A stretch of DNA of 64,000 nt from an uncultured bacterium. Its GTDB lineage: Bacteria; Hydrogenedentota; Hydrogenedentia; Hydrogenedentales; CAILVY01. Shown one piece after another: positions 1 to 8,478 of the stretch (within the stretch, counting starts at the first letter, position 1; every line of letters starts with the position of its first letter). Made by a program: the position numbers and the translations under genes. The stretch is from the NCBI GenBank assembly GCA_937951485.1, contig CALEDJ010000023.1, positions 1 through 64,000 on the forward strand. Reading direction: 5' to 3'. The notes beneath the pieces are model-generated. The model did not search any database. It worked only from the letters and a program-made list of their open reading frames with translations, and had not been told where the DNA came from.

Positions 1-1
1 A

Positions 2-3000
2 GCGGACATGATCATCCCCGGCACAGGCGTGTTTCCAAGAAATAACGAAGGCGCGCCCGTGGACAGTTATTCGCCCAACTTCTTCGGCGGGGAGACCTTG
101 GCCTCCGAGGCGGCATACTCGTCCAGTTTCGGTGTCTGGGACATCACTGGCGCGCCGGTCGGCCCCAATCGGCCTCTGTTTCGCGACGCATGGAACTACA
201 ATCACTTCTTGTATACGCCCCCGTCGGAATTTACACGGCCTCGCTGGAACAAATTCGACCAGTTGATGGACATTGTGTCCGGAGAGTTTCTGCAATTCCG
301 CACCCTGTTGTCCCTGGACACCTGGGTGCCACTTATCGGAATAAATGTCCATTCGACCAAGGCCCTGCATTTCGATCGGTTTGAGCCGGGCCTCGGTCTG
401 AGGGTTATTTCCAGCAAAGATGCGGCGCAATTGCGGGAAGTGAACGTCGTACTAACAGATATCGGCGGTGATCCTTTTGGGCCGCCGGGCAGTGGTGGCT
501 TCAATCCCACCACCGGTTTAAGTCCTTCCACGGATGCATTGTGGGGTGCGCCCGTGGCTGAAAATGAGGCATTTGCCCAGGATGTAACCTTCAACGGCAT
601 CTGGGTATGGCACGACACCAACAACAACGGTATCTTTGATCCGCCGACCATGCGGCCCGAGGGCGGGGTCCAGTTCAACGGCGATTATCCGATGTTTCCG
701 GCCAATATTGGCACTGGGAATCCGGCAATGGGTGATTCCGTGACCGGCGTATGGGAACATATTGCGTTCCCGCCGGGCGGCGGCGATCCCTGGTGGCGCA
801 CCACGATGCGGTTCTACGAAGGCCGGCGCCGGATTGTCGGCGGGGAAGACGATGTTGACGGCTATGTGGAGAAAGTCCCGGATAACCATGGACCTTACGA
901 TGCAAGCAGCAGCCAGTATGCCCATGATTACTTTGTCGTGATCCGCACAGACAGTGGTTTCCAGAACGTTTCCCTTGCTCCGCCCACCGGAAGTGGTCTG
1001 ACCATGGGAGCGGATTTCCGCGCCTTTGTCGAACCACGCCGCGTGGATTCCCGCGGCCGCACGCGCGGCGGCATCTATGTGGACAGCATGATTCCGCCGC
1101 TGGTGAGATTCGGCATCGGCATGACAGAGGCCGGTTGGCAGGACGACGACCGTTGGGGCGCTTCCGAGCCCTGGTGGCCGCAACGCACCGTGAATGCAAT
1201 ATCCACAAAACCGGTCCGTTTCGGACTGGATGTGCATGATCTGGTGCTCACCTACGAATCCGATTCCACCTTCCGGCGTCAAACCAATCTTTTCTTCGGT
1301 GAGGGTTCCGAACTCGGTTTCAGCAGACCGGATTTTGGACCCACTGATTTTGATATATGGATGGACCCCTTGGGCTTGGAGAGGGCCAAGTTCCTCAACA
1401 GACATTCAGTAGGCGTGACGCGCTGGCAGCTCTTCGGCGCATATACCATTCCGTTTGTAGTGGGCGGCACCACGTATAATTTGCAGATTGGCTTTGATGA
1501 CACGCGCGGGTGGGGCCAGTTCGCGTATGAAACCGTTCCCTTCTTCAAGTCGAGCCAGCCCGGAAGCGATCTGCCGCCCGGCGGTCCACGGTCTGCGGCG
1601 TATACTATGCCGCCGGTACAGCCGTATTTGCCGGCGTATGAATCATGGCCGGCCACATTGCTTCCGGGCGAATATCCGCGCGCCAGCGACTGGCGTCCGG
1701 AAGATGTGCAGGCACGGCTGTTGACCCAGAAAGAAGACATAGACAGTTTCCAGATACCCATCCTCGGCCTGAACCTCGCAGGTTCTGCCGATCCGATCGT
1801 AAACAGTCGTAACGCCCTGTCGGTCGCTTCGATTTCTGTGGCGTTCTGGGGACCGGATTTCCATCCCGATGATCTCGCTCCACTGGACCCGCAGGGGCTT
1901 GACATCAATTCCGGGGTGATGCTCTTCGAAGACACCGACCAGAACGGCGTCTTTCTTATCGGGAAACCGTTTGAGCCTTATCTGGATTTCCCTGTCCCCA
2001 TTACCGGTTTCGACGATCCGGTGCGTCTGCGCAACCTGGCGTGGTCCAGCGCAGCGGAATACATTGACTTGGACGGCGATGGCATTCCGGATGATATGAA
2101 TGGAGACGGTGTCGTGGATGACAGGGACAAGGCATGGGTGTTGACCATGGTTCCCGAGCGGCTCTGGGATGTGCCGCAGCAGGATACAGGTTCCGGCGTC
2201 TCCATTGATCTGGACCGTTTCCTCGAATTGAAGAGTGGTGGTGAAGACACCGCTGAACAATCCACGCTGGAAGTGTCCAGTCGTGACACAAATAGCGCCA
2301 AGGCGTTGGACATCACCGTGCCCCAGCCGGGCGATGATCTCTTCATTACGATGCGTTTGTCGGACAAGCCGCGCCGCTTCCAGAAAATCCGCGCCGTCAT
2401 CCCGGCAAGCCTCCCCGAACGTCCGGACGGACAACGGAAGGCCGGCGTCCAGTTCTTCCCGCAAATCAACACCAGCGCGTCGGCGTTCCTGAAAAGCAAT
2501 CCCGATGAAGATGTAGTGCAGGATTTCTACGGCCATGACATGATCGAAGTCAACGTGCCGGTGAAAATCGTGGATATCACCAACCAGGCGCAAATCATCA
2601 CGATTGGCGGCGCTGCGCTGCCCGTGCTCGGCCTGGACATCTCCACCAACCGGGGCACGGCCGTAGGCACGCTGGCCGGCGGCGGCAGCGGCGTGGGCGG
2701 CCCCGATTCCTTCAGTGTCTCCGAGGCGTCGTGGACACCCGGCGCTTTCGCCGGCGACTGGCTGGTGGACAGCCGTTTCGAGACCTATGAGATCGTGGCC
2801 AACACCGCAAACCAGTTGACGCTCTTCAGCGGCCAGCCGCGCGACGGCCAGTGGCGGATCGTGCGCGATCCTACCTTCCTGGAGGAGGTGATTATCGAAT
2901 TCTATAATGAAGGCCAGGATGCGGACTTCAATCCGTTCACCGACCTGCTTCCGCTGGATTTGGACCAGCAGGTCAGCGGCGTGGCGATCTACCGCGACAA

Positions 3001-4306
3001 CGACACCCATCCCAACAACCGCAATGGTGTCTTTGATCCGGACATTGACATCCCGCTGACGCTGGACGCGCCGCCGGTCTTCATCGGCCAGACGTCCGAA
3101 GACATCAAGGTGAAGTTCGTCTTCTCGACACCCGGCACCGACGATGTGCCCATTCCGCGCGCGCAGCAGCCGCGCAACCGCCAGTGGGTGCCCGATACTT
3201 TCGGACGGCAGTCCACCGATCCCTTCTTCGGCCCGGATTTCTTCGTGGTGGTGCGCGCCTCGAACCGCATGAAGCCCAACGCCAACTTCCGCGTCGGCAT
3301 TGTGTCCTGGGGCCCGAATACGCCCACAGAGCCGGACCCCGACACCTGGGCGCGCCTTACCGGCGAGGAACGCAACGACTTCACCAAGTTCCGGGAATTC
3401 CCCTGGGCGCAACGCGGCCTGGGCTTCATCACCTTCTTCAAGGAGCCGCCCACGTACTATTACATGGACGGCTACCGCGCCGGGCAGCGTGAGGATTCCA
3501 GCGGTTTCAACTGGATTCGATCGCACGCCACGAAAAAGCGCCGTTCCGGCGTGATCACTGCGCGCACTGCGCCCGTTTCGCCCACCTCGGTGGTGATTGA
3601 TTCGGCAAGCACCACGCGCTTGCCCGCAGTCACCGCGCCAGGCGGCTTCAACCTCGTCATCTACGGGCAGGGCTTCGGAACGAATCCCTCCGTGGTGCTC
3701 ACGGGCTACACGGTGCGCGTGACCCAGGCCACCGACACGGCCATTCACATCAACATCACCAGCGACGCGGATGATCCGCCCCATGAGCCTATCGTGGTGA
3801 TTGTGCGCAATCCGGACACGGACAAGGAGGCGAGCCGGTCCGATCTCTTCACTCTGATGCCGGGCGCCGGGGTACAACCCATCATAACGCGCGTGAACCC
3901 CTCGCGCGGTACGAAGGACGTGTTTCCGATCACCATTGTGGGACAGAATTTCCCAGACTTGGGCAACACCGAAGCCTATCTCGGCCGCACGCGAATACCG
4001 GTACTCAGCGTTTCCACTGACGGCACGCAGATTCGCGCAGGATTCCCACCGAGCGGCCTGCCGGATGTCGGTCCCCTTGCCGTGAAGGTAAAGAACTTAG
4101 ACAACAACACGGAAGGCGTGCTGATCAACGGCTTCGATTATGTGAATGACGCGGTGCGGAACAAGGTCCGCGGCATCTTCGGCTGCGCGCCTGGAGATCA
4201 GGGCGCTGGTTCCGGCGGCGTGTGGGGTGATTTGGTCCTGATGGCGCTCGTTCTTGTGTCCATGGCCGCGGGATTGAGCAGAAAGAGGATTATCCGGAAA
4301 CCATAG
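2..4306 (+). CDS. Large surface protein with two TIG/IPT domains and C-terminal anchor (5' partial)
   Basis: The reading frame is open to the window edge, and the first ATG (base 8) is not followed by a signal peptide although the rest looks exported, so the true start probably lies upstream. The protein is at least 1432 residues. It is rich in Asp/Asn calcium-loop-like segments (DTNNNGIFDP, DTDQNGVF, DLDGDGIPDDMNGDGVVDD). Two IPT/TIG immunoglobulin-like domains lie near residues 1195-1285 and 1290-1380. The end has a Cys (FGCAPGD), a Gly-rich stretch, one hydrophobic helix (about 1405-1426) and a basic tail SRKR, the architecture of MYXO-CTERM-like sorting signals. The function is unknown; a cell-surface or extracellular structural or adhesion role is inferred. 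The downstream protease gene is co-oriented. Confidence 0.75.
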   Translation, partial: ADMIIPGTGVFPRNNEGAPVDSYSPNFFGGETLASEAAYSSSFGVWDITGAPVGPNRPLFRDAWNYNHFLYTPPSEFTRPRWNKFDQLMDIVSGEFLQFRTLLSLDTWVPLIGINVHSTKALHFDRFEPGLGLRVISSKDAAQLREVNVVLTDIGGDPFGPPGSGGFNPTTGLSPSTDALWGAPVAENEAFAQDVTFNGIWVWHDTNNNGIFDPPTMRPEGGVQFNGDYPMFPANIGTGNPAMGDSVTGVWEHIAFPPGGGDPWWRTTMRFYEGRRRIVGGEDDVDGYVEKVPDNHGPYDASSSQYAHDYFVVIRTDSGFQNVSLAPPTGSGLTMGADFRAFVEPRRVDSRGRTRGGIYVDSMIPPLVRFGIGMTEAGWQDDDRWGASEPWWPQRTVNAISTKPVRFGLDVHDLVLTYESDSTFRRQTNLFFGEGSELGFSRPDFGPTDFDIWMDPLGLERAKFLNRHSVGVTRWQLFGAYTIPFVVGGTTYNLQIGFDDTRGWGQFAYETVPFFKSSQPGSDLPPGGPRSAAYTMPPVQPYLPAYESWPATLLPGEYPRASDWRPEDVQARLLTQKEDIDSFQIPILGLNLAGSADPIVNSRNALSVASISVAFWGPDFHPDDLAPLDPQGLDINSGVMLFEDTDQNGVFLIGKPFEPYLDFPVPITGFDDPVRLRNLAWSSAAEYIDLDGDGIPDDMNGDGVVDDRDKAWVLTMVPERLWDVPQQDTGSGVSIDLDRFLELKSGGEDTAEQSTLEVSSRDTNSAKALDITVPQPGDDLFITMRLSDKPRRFQKIRAVIPASLPERPDGQRKAGVQFFPQINTSASAFLKSNPDEDVVQDFYGHDMIEVNVPVKIVDITNQAQIITIGGAALPVLGLDISTNRGTAVGTLAGGGSGVGGPDSFSVSEASWTPGAFAGDWLVDSRFETYEIVANTANQLTLFSGQPRDGQWRIVRDPTFLEEVIIEFYNEGQDADFNPFTDLLPLDLDQQVSGVAIYRDNDTHPNNRNGVFDPDIDIPLTLDAPPVFIGQTSEDIKVKFVFSTPGTDDVPIPRAQQPRNRQWVPDTFGRQSTDPFFGPDFFVVVRASNRMKPNANFRVGIVSWGPNTPTEPDPDTWARLTGEERNDFTKFREFPWAQRGLGFITFFKEPPTYYYMDGYRAGQREDSSGFNWIRSHATKKRRSGVITARTAPVSPTSVVIDSASTTRLPAVTAPGGFNLVIYGQGFGTNPSVVLTGYTVRVTQATDTAIHINITSDADDPPHEPIVVIVRNPDTDKEASRSDLFTLMPGAGVQPIITRVNPSRGTKDVFPITIVGQNFPDLGNTEAYLGRTRIPVLSVSTDGTQIRAGFPPSGLPDVGPLAVKVKNLDNNTEGVLINGFDYVNDAVRNKVRGIFGCAPGDQGAGSGGVWGDLVLMALVLVSMAAGLSRKRIIRKP

Positions 4307-4316
4307 CACGACAACG

Positions 4317-4353
4317 CGCCGCCGGCGGCCTCCACCGGAGACGGCCGGCGGCG
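4317..4353 (+). terminator. GC-rich hairpin after the TIG protein
   Basis: A perfect 10-bp stem (CGCCGCCGGC at 4317-4326, GCCGGCGGCG at 4344-4353) encloses a smaller CTCC/GGAG stem. It starts 11 bases after the stop codon. There is no T-tract, so this may be a Rho-dependent or pause hairpin rather than a classical intrinsic terminator. Confidence 0.45.
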
Positions 4354-4425
4354 TCCAATTAGAGACACGACAAAGCAGGCGCGCCCCGGGGCGGGGCGTC
4401 CCCAGCCAGGAAAGGAACCCGATTC

Positions 4426-6861
4426 GTGAGCGCGATCATACGACGGATGACAGCGGTCGGCATGACCGTTGCGGCGCTGTTTGGGCTGGCGCAGGAATCC
4501 GGCGCATTTTTCCCCATTGGGGGATTCAACCAGTTCGGACAATTGCGGTATGTCACCTGGCCTTTTCTTGAATTTGACACGAACAACAACGGCCGGATTG
4601 AAACGGGGGAAGGTTTGGAAATCCTCATTGAAGGCGGCGTGAGCGGATTCACGCCGGAGGAAATTCTGGTTGTCCAGGAGGCCTTCCAGGTCTGGCAGGA
4701 TGTGCCAACCAGTTACGCATCCTTCCGTATGGGCGGTATCATCGAGGACCCTCTGCTCACCGGAGTGGAGCCGGACTTCCTCACCGTCGTCGCATTGCAG
4801 GTGACAGAGGCCGCCGATATCAGCGAAACCGTCCGCCCAGACCCCGCCGACGTGATTGTTGCCGAAGTGGCCTATCCCGTGCTCGGCCTGACCACCACCC
4901 TCTATACTATAGAAGATACCTTCCTTGAAATCGCCGGCGAAGGGTACTGGATTGGCGCCGGCACCATCATTGATGCGGACATCATCATTGACGCGGCATC
5001 CGTGCGTCCCGGCATTGTCGGCATTGAACCAGTGGTGGACCTTCATGCGGTGATGGTCCACGAAATCGGGCACCTGCTCGGCCTTGGGCACACCCCCTTG
5101 AACAATCTCCGCGCCGTACGTACGCAGCCGGGGGCCATCGCCGTGGCGGAACTCATCGAAAATGAGGTCTTCTGGTTGACCGGCGCCGATGGATTCGGCC
5201 GCTTCATCGGCGCTACGCCCACCATGTTTCCAATCTATTTCAACGTCGTTACGGACACCGGGCTGCGCAAGCCGGGAACCAGTGATTTGGCGCCCGACGA
5301 CATTTCCGGCGTTTCCTTCCTTTACCCGCGCGGCAGTCAGGCCAATTTCTTCACCATCCGCCATGAAGCGCGTACCCGCACCCGCACCGGGTCCGGATTG
5401 CCGTCCGTCCCGATTCCGGGGGCGCATGTGGTGGCATGGGCCGATGTGGACGATGACCCCAACACGCCCCGCGTGCCGTTGTTCAGCACAATGACCGGCC
5501 TGTATGAATACACCATCAATACGCAGTTGGAAGGCTGGTTCAATCTCCACGGTCTCTGGAAACAATTTGAAGTGCCCGCCGCAGCCGGCGCGCTTTTCAC
5601 GCCGACTTACGCGCTTTCCGTGAACCCGCTCAACGGCACGGGCTTCGATCGTCAGGCGCCTGAGGGACTCCTCCCCGAAGCCTTCGATTCCATTCAGGGG
5701 CCGGCCAGTTTCTCGGCAACGCAGCGCGCTACCTATATCAACGCGTTCGCATCGGAAGTGTTCCATGAAGTGGAAAACCTGCGCGACGTCAGCCGCAAGG
5801 ATGCCGGCACCCCCCTGATATGGAATTTCCAGCGGAACACGGTGGTCAGCGCCGAAACCGGCCGCAGCATCCCCGCAATGCTGCCCAACCGCCGGCCGAT
5901 GTTCGGCGACCCCAACGATGTCTGCCCCCTGAACGTCGTGCAGTTCCCCTCGGGCACGGGCACGACGCCCGTGACCGCCATGCTCGGCCCCAAGTGGTTG
6001 CGTGATTTCCGAGATGACATATTGTTGCAAAGCGCGCTGGGCGCAGCGGCGGTGGACCTGTACTACCAGGCATCCCCCTGGATGGCGCAATACCTGTTGC
6101 GGCATGAAATCGCCATGCGCCTGTTCCGACACGGAGTACACGGCATGTACTGGACCATCATGTATCGAAACGCGATTGCCGCCGGGTTGGCCGCGTTGCT
6201 GTTGCTCGCCGGCGCGCTTGCCGCAGTTCGGCGGCGCAAAGCGCGCGCGGCGGCTGCATTGCTGCTGACGGCGGCGCTTTTCCTCAGCCCCCAGGCCGGG
6301 GCGAGCATCGCCTATCTCACCACGCCCGAGATGGTGGCGGGCGCGGATGAAATCCTCACCGGCGTCATTACGGCCACCCAGAGCCGCTGGGCCTCCGGAG
6401 GCCGCATCTACACCGATGTCACGCTTGAAATCAAAGACACCGTCAAGGGCAGCCTCAACAAGACTTCCGCGGTGACATTTTCCGTGATTGGCGGCCGTAT
6501 CGGCGGCGTGGTCATGAAAACAAGCGAAATCCCCTCTTTTCAGAATGGAGAGGAGGTGCTGCTTTATATGCGCCGCGCGGCCGGCAACCAACTGGTGATC
6601 TATGGCGGCGTTCGCGGCAAATTCCTCATCCAGCGCTCTGCGGTAACGGGCAAGGCATATGTGGTCGGTGCGGGACCGGAAACGGACCTGGCGCTGGATG
6701 AGGACGCCAAGGCCATGACCGATGCGGCACCGGCTTCAAAAGATGCGCCCGACGACCAGACCGAAAAGGGCGGCAGTGAGGAAAACGGCGCGGTTCCCCT
6801 CGATGAATACCTGGCCTATCTTAGAAGCATCGTGCGCGATCAGAAACAACAGGAACGCTGA
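4426..6861 (+). CDS. Matrixin-like zinc metalloprotease fused to a second exported domain
   Basis: GTG start, chosen because AGGAAAGGA lies just upstream. The protein is 811 residues with an N-terminal signal peptide. The zinc signature HEIGHLLGLGH (H212, E213, H216, H222) is the HExxHxxGxxH motif of metzincin/matrixin (M10) peptidases. Around residues 580-625 two hydrophobic helices are separated by the basic loop RRRKARA; the first resembles a C-terminal sorting anchor and the second a signal peptide (ending near SPQAGA). After these comes a separate domain of about 190 residues (starting SIAYLTTPEMV) that I do not recognise. The hairpin topology would place both the protease and the C-terminal domain outside the cytoplasm. 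It looks like an in-frame fusion of two exported proteins. Substrate unknown. Confidence 0.75.
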   Translation: MSAIIRRMTAVGMTVAALFGLAQESGAFFPIGGFNQFGQLRYVTWPFLEFDTNNNGRIETGEGLEILIEGGVSGFTPEEILVVQEAFQVWQDVPTSYASFRMGGIIEDPLLTGVEPDFLTVVALQVTEAADISETVRPDPADVIVAEVAYPVLGLTTTLYTIEDTFLEIAGEGYWIGAGTIIDADIIIDAASVRPGIVGIEPVVDLHAVMVHEIGHLLGLGHTPLNNLRAVRTQPGAIAVAELIENEVFWLTGADGFGRFIGATPTMFPIYFNVVTDTGLRKPGTSDLAPDDISGVSFLYPRGSQANFFTIRHEARTRTRTGSGLPSVPIPGAHVVAWADVDDDPNTPRVPLFSTMTGLYEYTINTQLEGWFNLHGLWKQFEVPAAAGALFTPTYALSVNPLNGTGFDRQAPEGLLPEAFDSIQGPASFSATQRATYINAFASEVFHEVENLRDVSRKDAGTPLIWNFQRNTVVSAETGRSIPAMLPNRRPMFGDPNDVCPLNVVQFPSGTGTTPVTAMLGPKWLRDFRDDILLQSALGAAAVDLYYQASPWMAQYLLRHEIAMRLFRHGVHGMYWTIMYRNAIAAGLAALLLLAGALAAVRRRKARAAAALLLTAALFLSPQAGASIAYLTTPEMVAGADEILTGVITATQSRWASGGRIYTDVTLEIKDTVKGSLNKTSAVTFSVIGGRIGGVVMKTSEIPSFQNGEEVLLYMRRAAGNQLVIYGGVRGKFLIQRSAVTGKAYVVGAGPETDLALDEDAKAMTDAAPASKDAPDDQTEKGGSEENGAVPLDEYLAYLRSIVRDQKQQER

Positions 6862-6988
6862 TTGTCCGACTTGTCATTGCTGGAGATGGACACTACGGAT
6901 ATCCCGGGTTCTGAAACGCCGGGAGGGGGGAGATCGGTGCGCCACAGTACGCCGACGCTACGCGCAGGAAGGGGCTTCGCCCACTCAT

Positions 6989-8179
6989 ATGACCTTTGAC
7001 GAGTTTGAATTGGACCCACGCTGCCTCAGCGTGCTTCATGCAAAAAACATCGCTACGCCGACTCCTGTGCAGGAGCGGGCGATTCCCATCGCTCTGTCCG
7101 GGCGGGACCTGGTCGCCACCGCGCAGACCGGTACGGGCAAAACCCTCGGCTTCACCCTGCCGGCGCTCACCCGACTTGCCCAAAACAAGCCCCGGCGCAA
7201 CCGTATGCTCGTTCTGGTGCCCACGCGTGAACTCTGCATCCAGGTCGAGTCCGTCATCGCGGAATTGGCCAAGGCGCTGGGCATGCGCAGCACCCTGCTC
7301 TATGGCGGCGTCGGCATGCAGCCGCAGTTTGCGCGCCTCAAGCGCGGTTGTGACATCATCGTCGCCACACCCGGTCGCTTGCTGGACCATATGGGCCGGG
7401 GCACCGTGCATTTCCCCGACCTCGAAATCCTGGTGCTGGACGAAGCGGACCGCATGCTCGACATGGGCTTCTTGCCTGACGTGCGCCGCATCCTGGCCAG
7501 ATTGCCCAAGAACCGACAGACCATGATGTTTTCCGCCACCTTCCCCGGTGAATTGCAGCAATTGGCCGCTGAGATGCTCCGGGAACCGGAACACATCGCT
7601 GTGGGCATGGTGGCCAAGCCCGTGGATTCGGTACGGCAACTCCTGTATCCCGTTCGCCAGGAGGACAAATCCCGCCTGCTGGTGGAAATACTGCGTGAAG
7701 AGGGCATTGACAGCGGCCTGATTTTCCTGCGCACCAAGTCCCGTACCGACCGCCTGGGCCGTTTGTTGCACCGGGCCGGTTTTTCGGTGGCCGTAATTCA
7801 TGGAGACCTCTCACAGAAACACCGCCAGCGCGCAATGGAAGAGTTCCGGTCCGGTAAGAAAGCCCTGCTCGTGGCCACCGACGTGGCTGCGCGCGGCCTG
7901 GATATCGAAGGCATCAGCCATGTCATCAATTATGACATCCCGCTCAATCCGGATGATTACATCCATCGTATCGGGCGCACCGCCCGCGCCCAGCGCGAGG
8001 GCGACGCCATTACCTTCGTCTGCCCGACGGAACATGCCGCCTTGGCGGCTATCGAAAAGGCCCTCGGCAGAAACCTGCCCCGCAAGGAACTTCCCGGTGC
8101 GCCGCCGGTCCTGTCCACGTGGCGCCCCGCCGGAGAACGCCGCCGACCTGTGCTGCGCCGGCTGCTCCGGCGGCGATAG
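6989..8179 (+). CDS. rhlE: DEAD-box ATP-dependent RNA helicase, RhlE-like
   Basis: A cytoplasmic RNA helicase that unwinds short duplexes during rRNA maturation or RNA decay (family knowledge). All core motifs are present: Q-motif region (TPVQERAIPIAL), motif I AQTGTGKT (residues 45-52), PTREL, TPGR, DEAD (151-154), SAT (182-184), the ATDVAARGLD motif and HRIGRTAR (from 326). The ATG at 6989 is preceded by AGGAAGGGG; an open frame extends further upstream into the previous gene's 3' end but has no helicase similarity, so I use the shorter start. It is 396 residues with a short basic tail (RRPVLRRLLRRR), as in minimal RhlE proteins. RhlE is the closest assignment; other DEAD paralogues are possible. 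Confidence 0.88.
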   Translation: MTFDEFELDPRCLSVLHAKNIATPTPVQERAIPIALSGRDLVATAQTGTGKTLGFTLPALTRLAQNKPRRNRMLVLVPTRELCIQVESVIAELAKALGMRSTLLYGGVGMQPQFARLKRGCDIIVATPGRLLDHMGRGTVHFPDLEILVLDEADRMLDMGFLPDVRRILARLPKNRQTMMFSATFPGELQQLAAEMLREPEHIAVGMVAKPVDSVRQLLYPVRQEDKSRLLVEILREEGIDSGLIFLRTKSRTDRLGRLLHRAGFSVAVIHGDLSQKHRQRAMEEFRSGKKALLVATDVAARGLDIEGISHVINYDIPLNPDDYIHRIGRTARAQREGDAITFVCPTEHAALAAIEKALGRNLPRKELPGAPPVLSTWRPAGERRRPVLRRLLRRR

Positions 8180-8215
8180 CAGGCGTCGCCTGCAATCGGC
8201 GGTGCGCCGTATTGC
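8179..8215 (+). terminator. Two consecutive hairpins at the helicase stop codon
   Basis: The first hairpin is GCAGGC-GTC-GCCTGC, starting at the last base of the stop codon. The second is GCAATCGGCG-GTG-CGCCGTATTGC (8192-8215, one bulge). No T-run follows, so the termination function is inferred. Confidence 0.35.
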
Positions 8216-8376
8216 GTCTGCAGCGGCCCTGTGCGCTGCGCTTTTCTCAGCACATGAAAAACAACGCAGATGGAACACACCAGAAGCCGCTCTGGCATGC
8301 TCAAAGGCAATTTTTCAGGGCGTCCTTTTCGGAATTGCGAATAAAAACGCGGCAGATTATGTTACGAAAGAAGGGA

Positions 8377-8407
8377 TTGCGTTGTTTTTCCATTCCTGCG
8401 TTATACT
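8377..8407 (+). promoter_or_regulatory. Candidate sigma70-type promoter for the TPP enzyme operon
   Basis: TTGCGT at 8377-8382 and TATACT at 8402-8407 are spaced 19 bases apart (18 if TTATAC is taken). The TATACT box recurs before other genes here (15814, 48492). The gene starts about 70 bases downstream. The rest of 8216-8376 shows no other feature. Confidence 0.4.
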
Positions 8408-8478
8408 ACTGAGCAAGATGATCGCCCGGCGTAATCTGCGCGTTCGGGAAGCGCTGGATGTCAGGAGTAGACAAAGTT

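Noticed and set aside
1643-3877. Long antisense frame (744 residues) opposite the TIG protein
   Set aside because: Composition is a GC-rich mirror of the sense gene, with no domain or start signal.
4198-6591. Long antisense frame (797 residues) opposite the matrixin gene
   Set aside because: It is a shadow of the protease gene; His/Gly-rich text with no motif.
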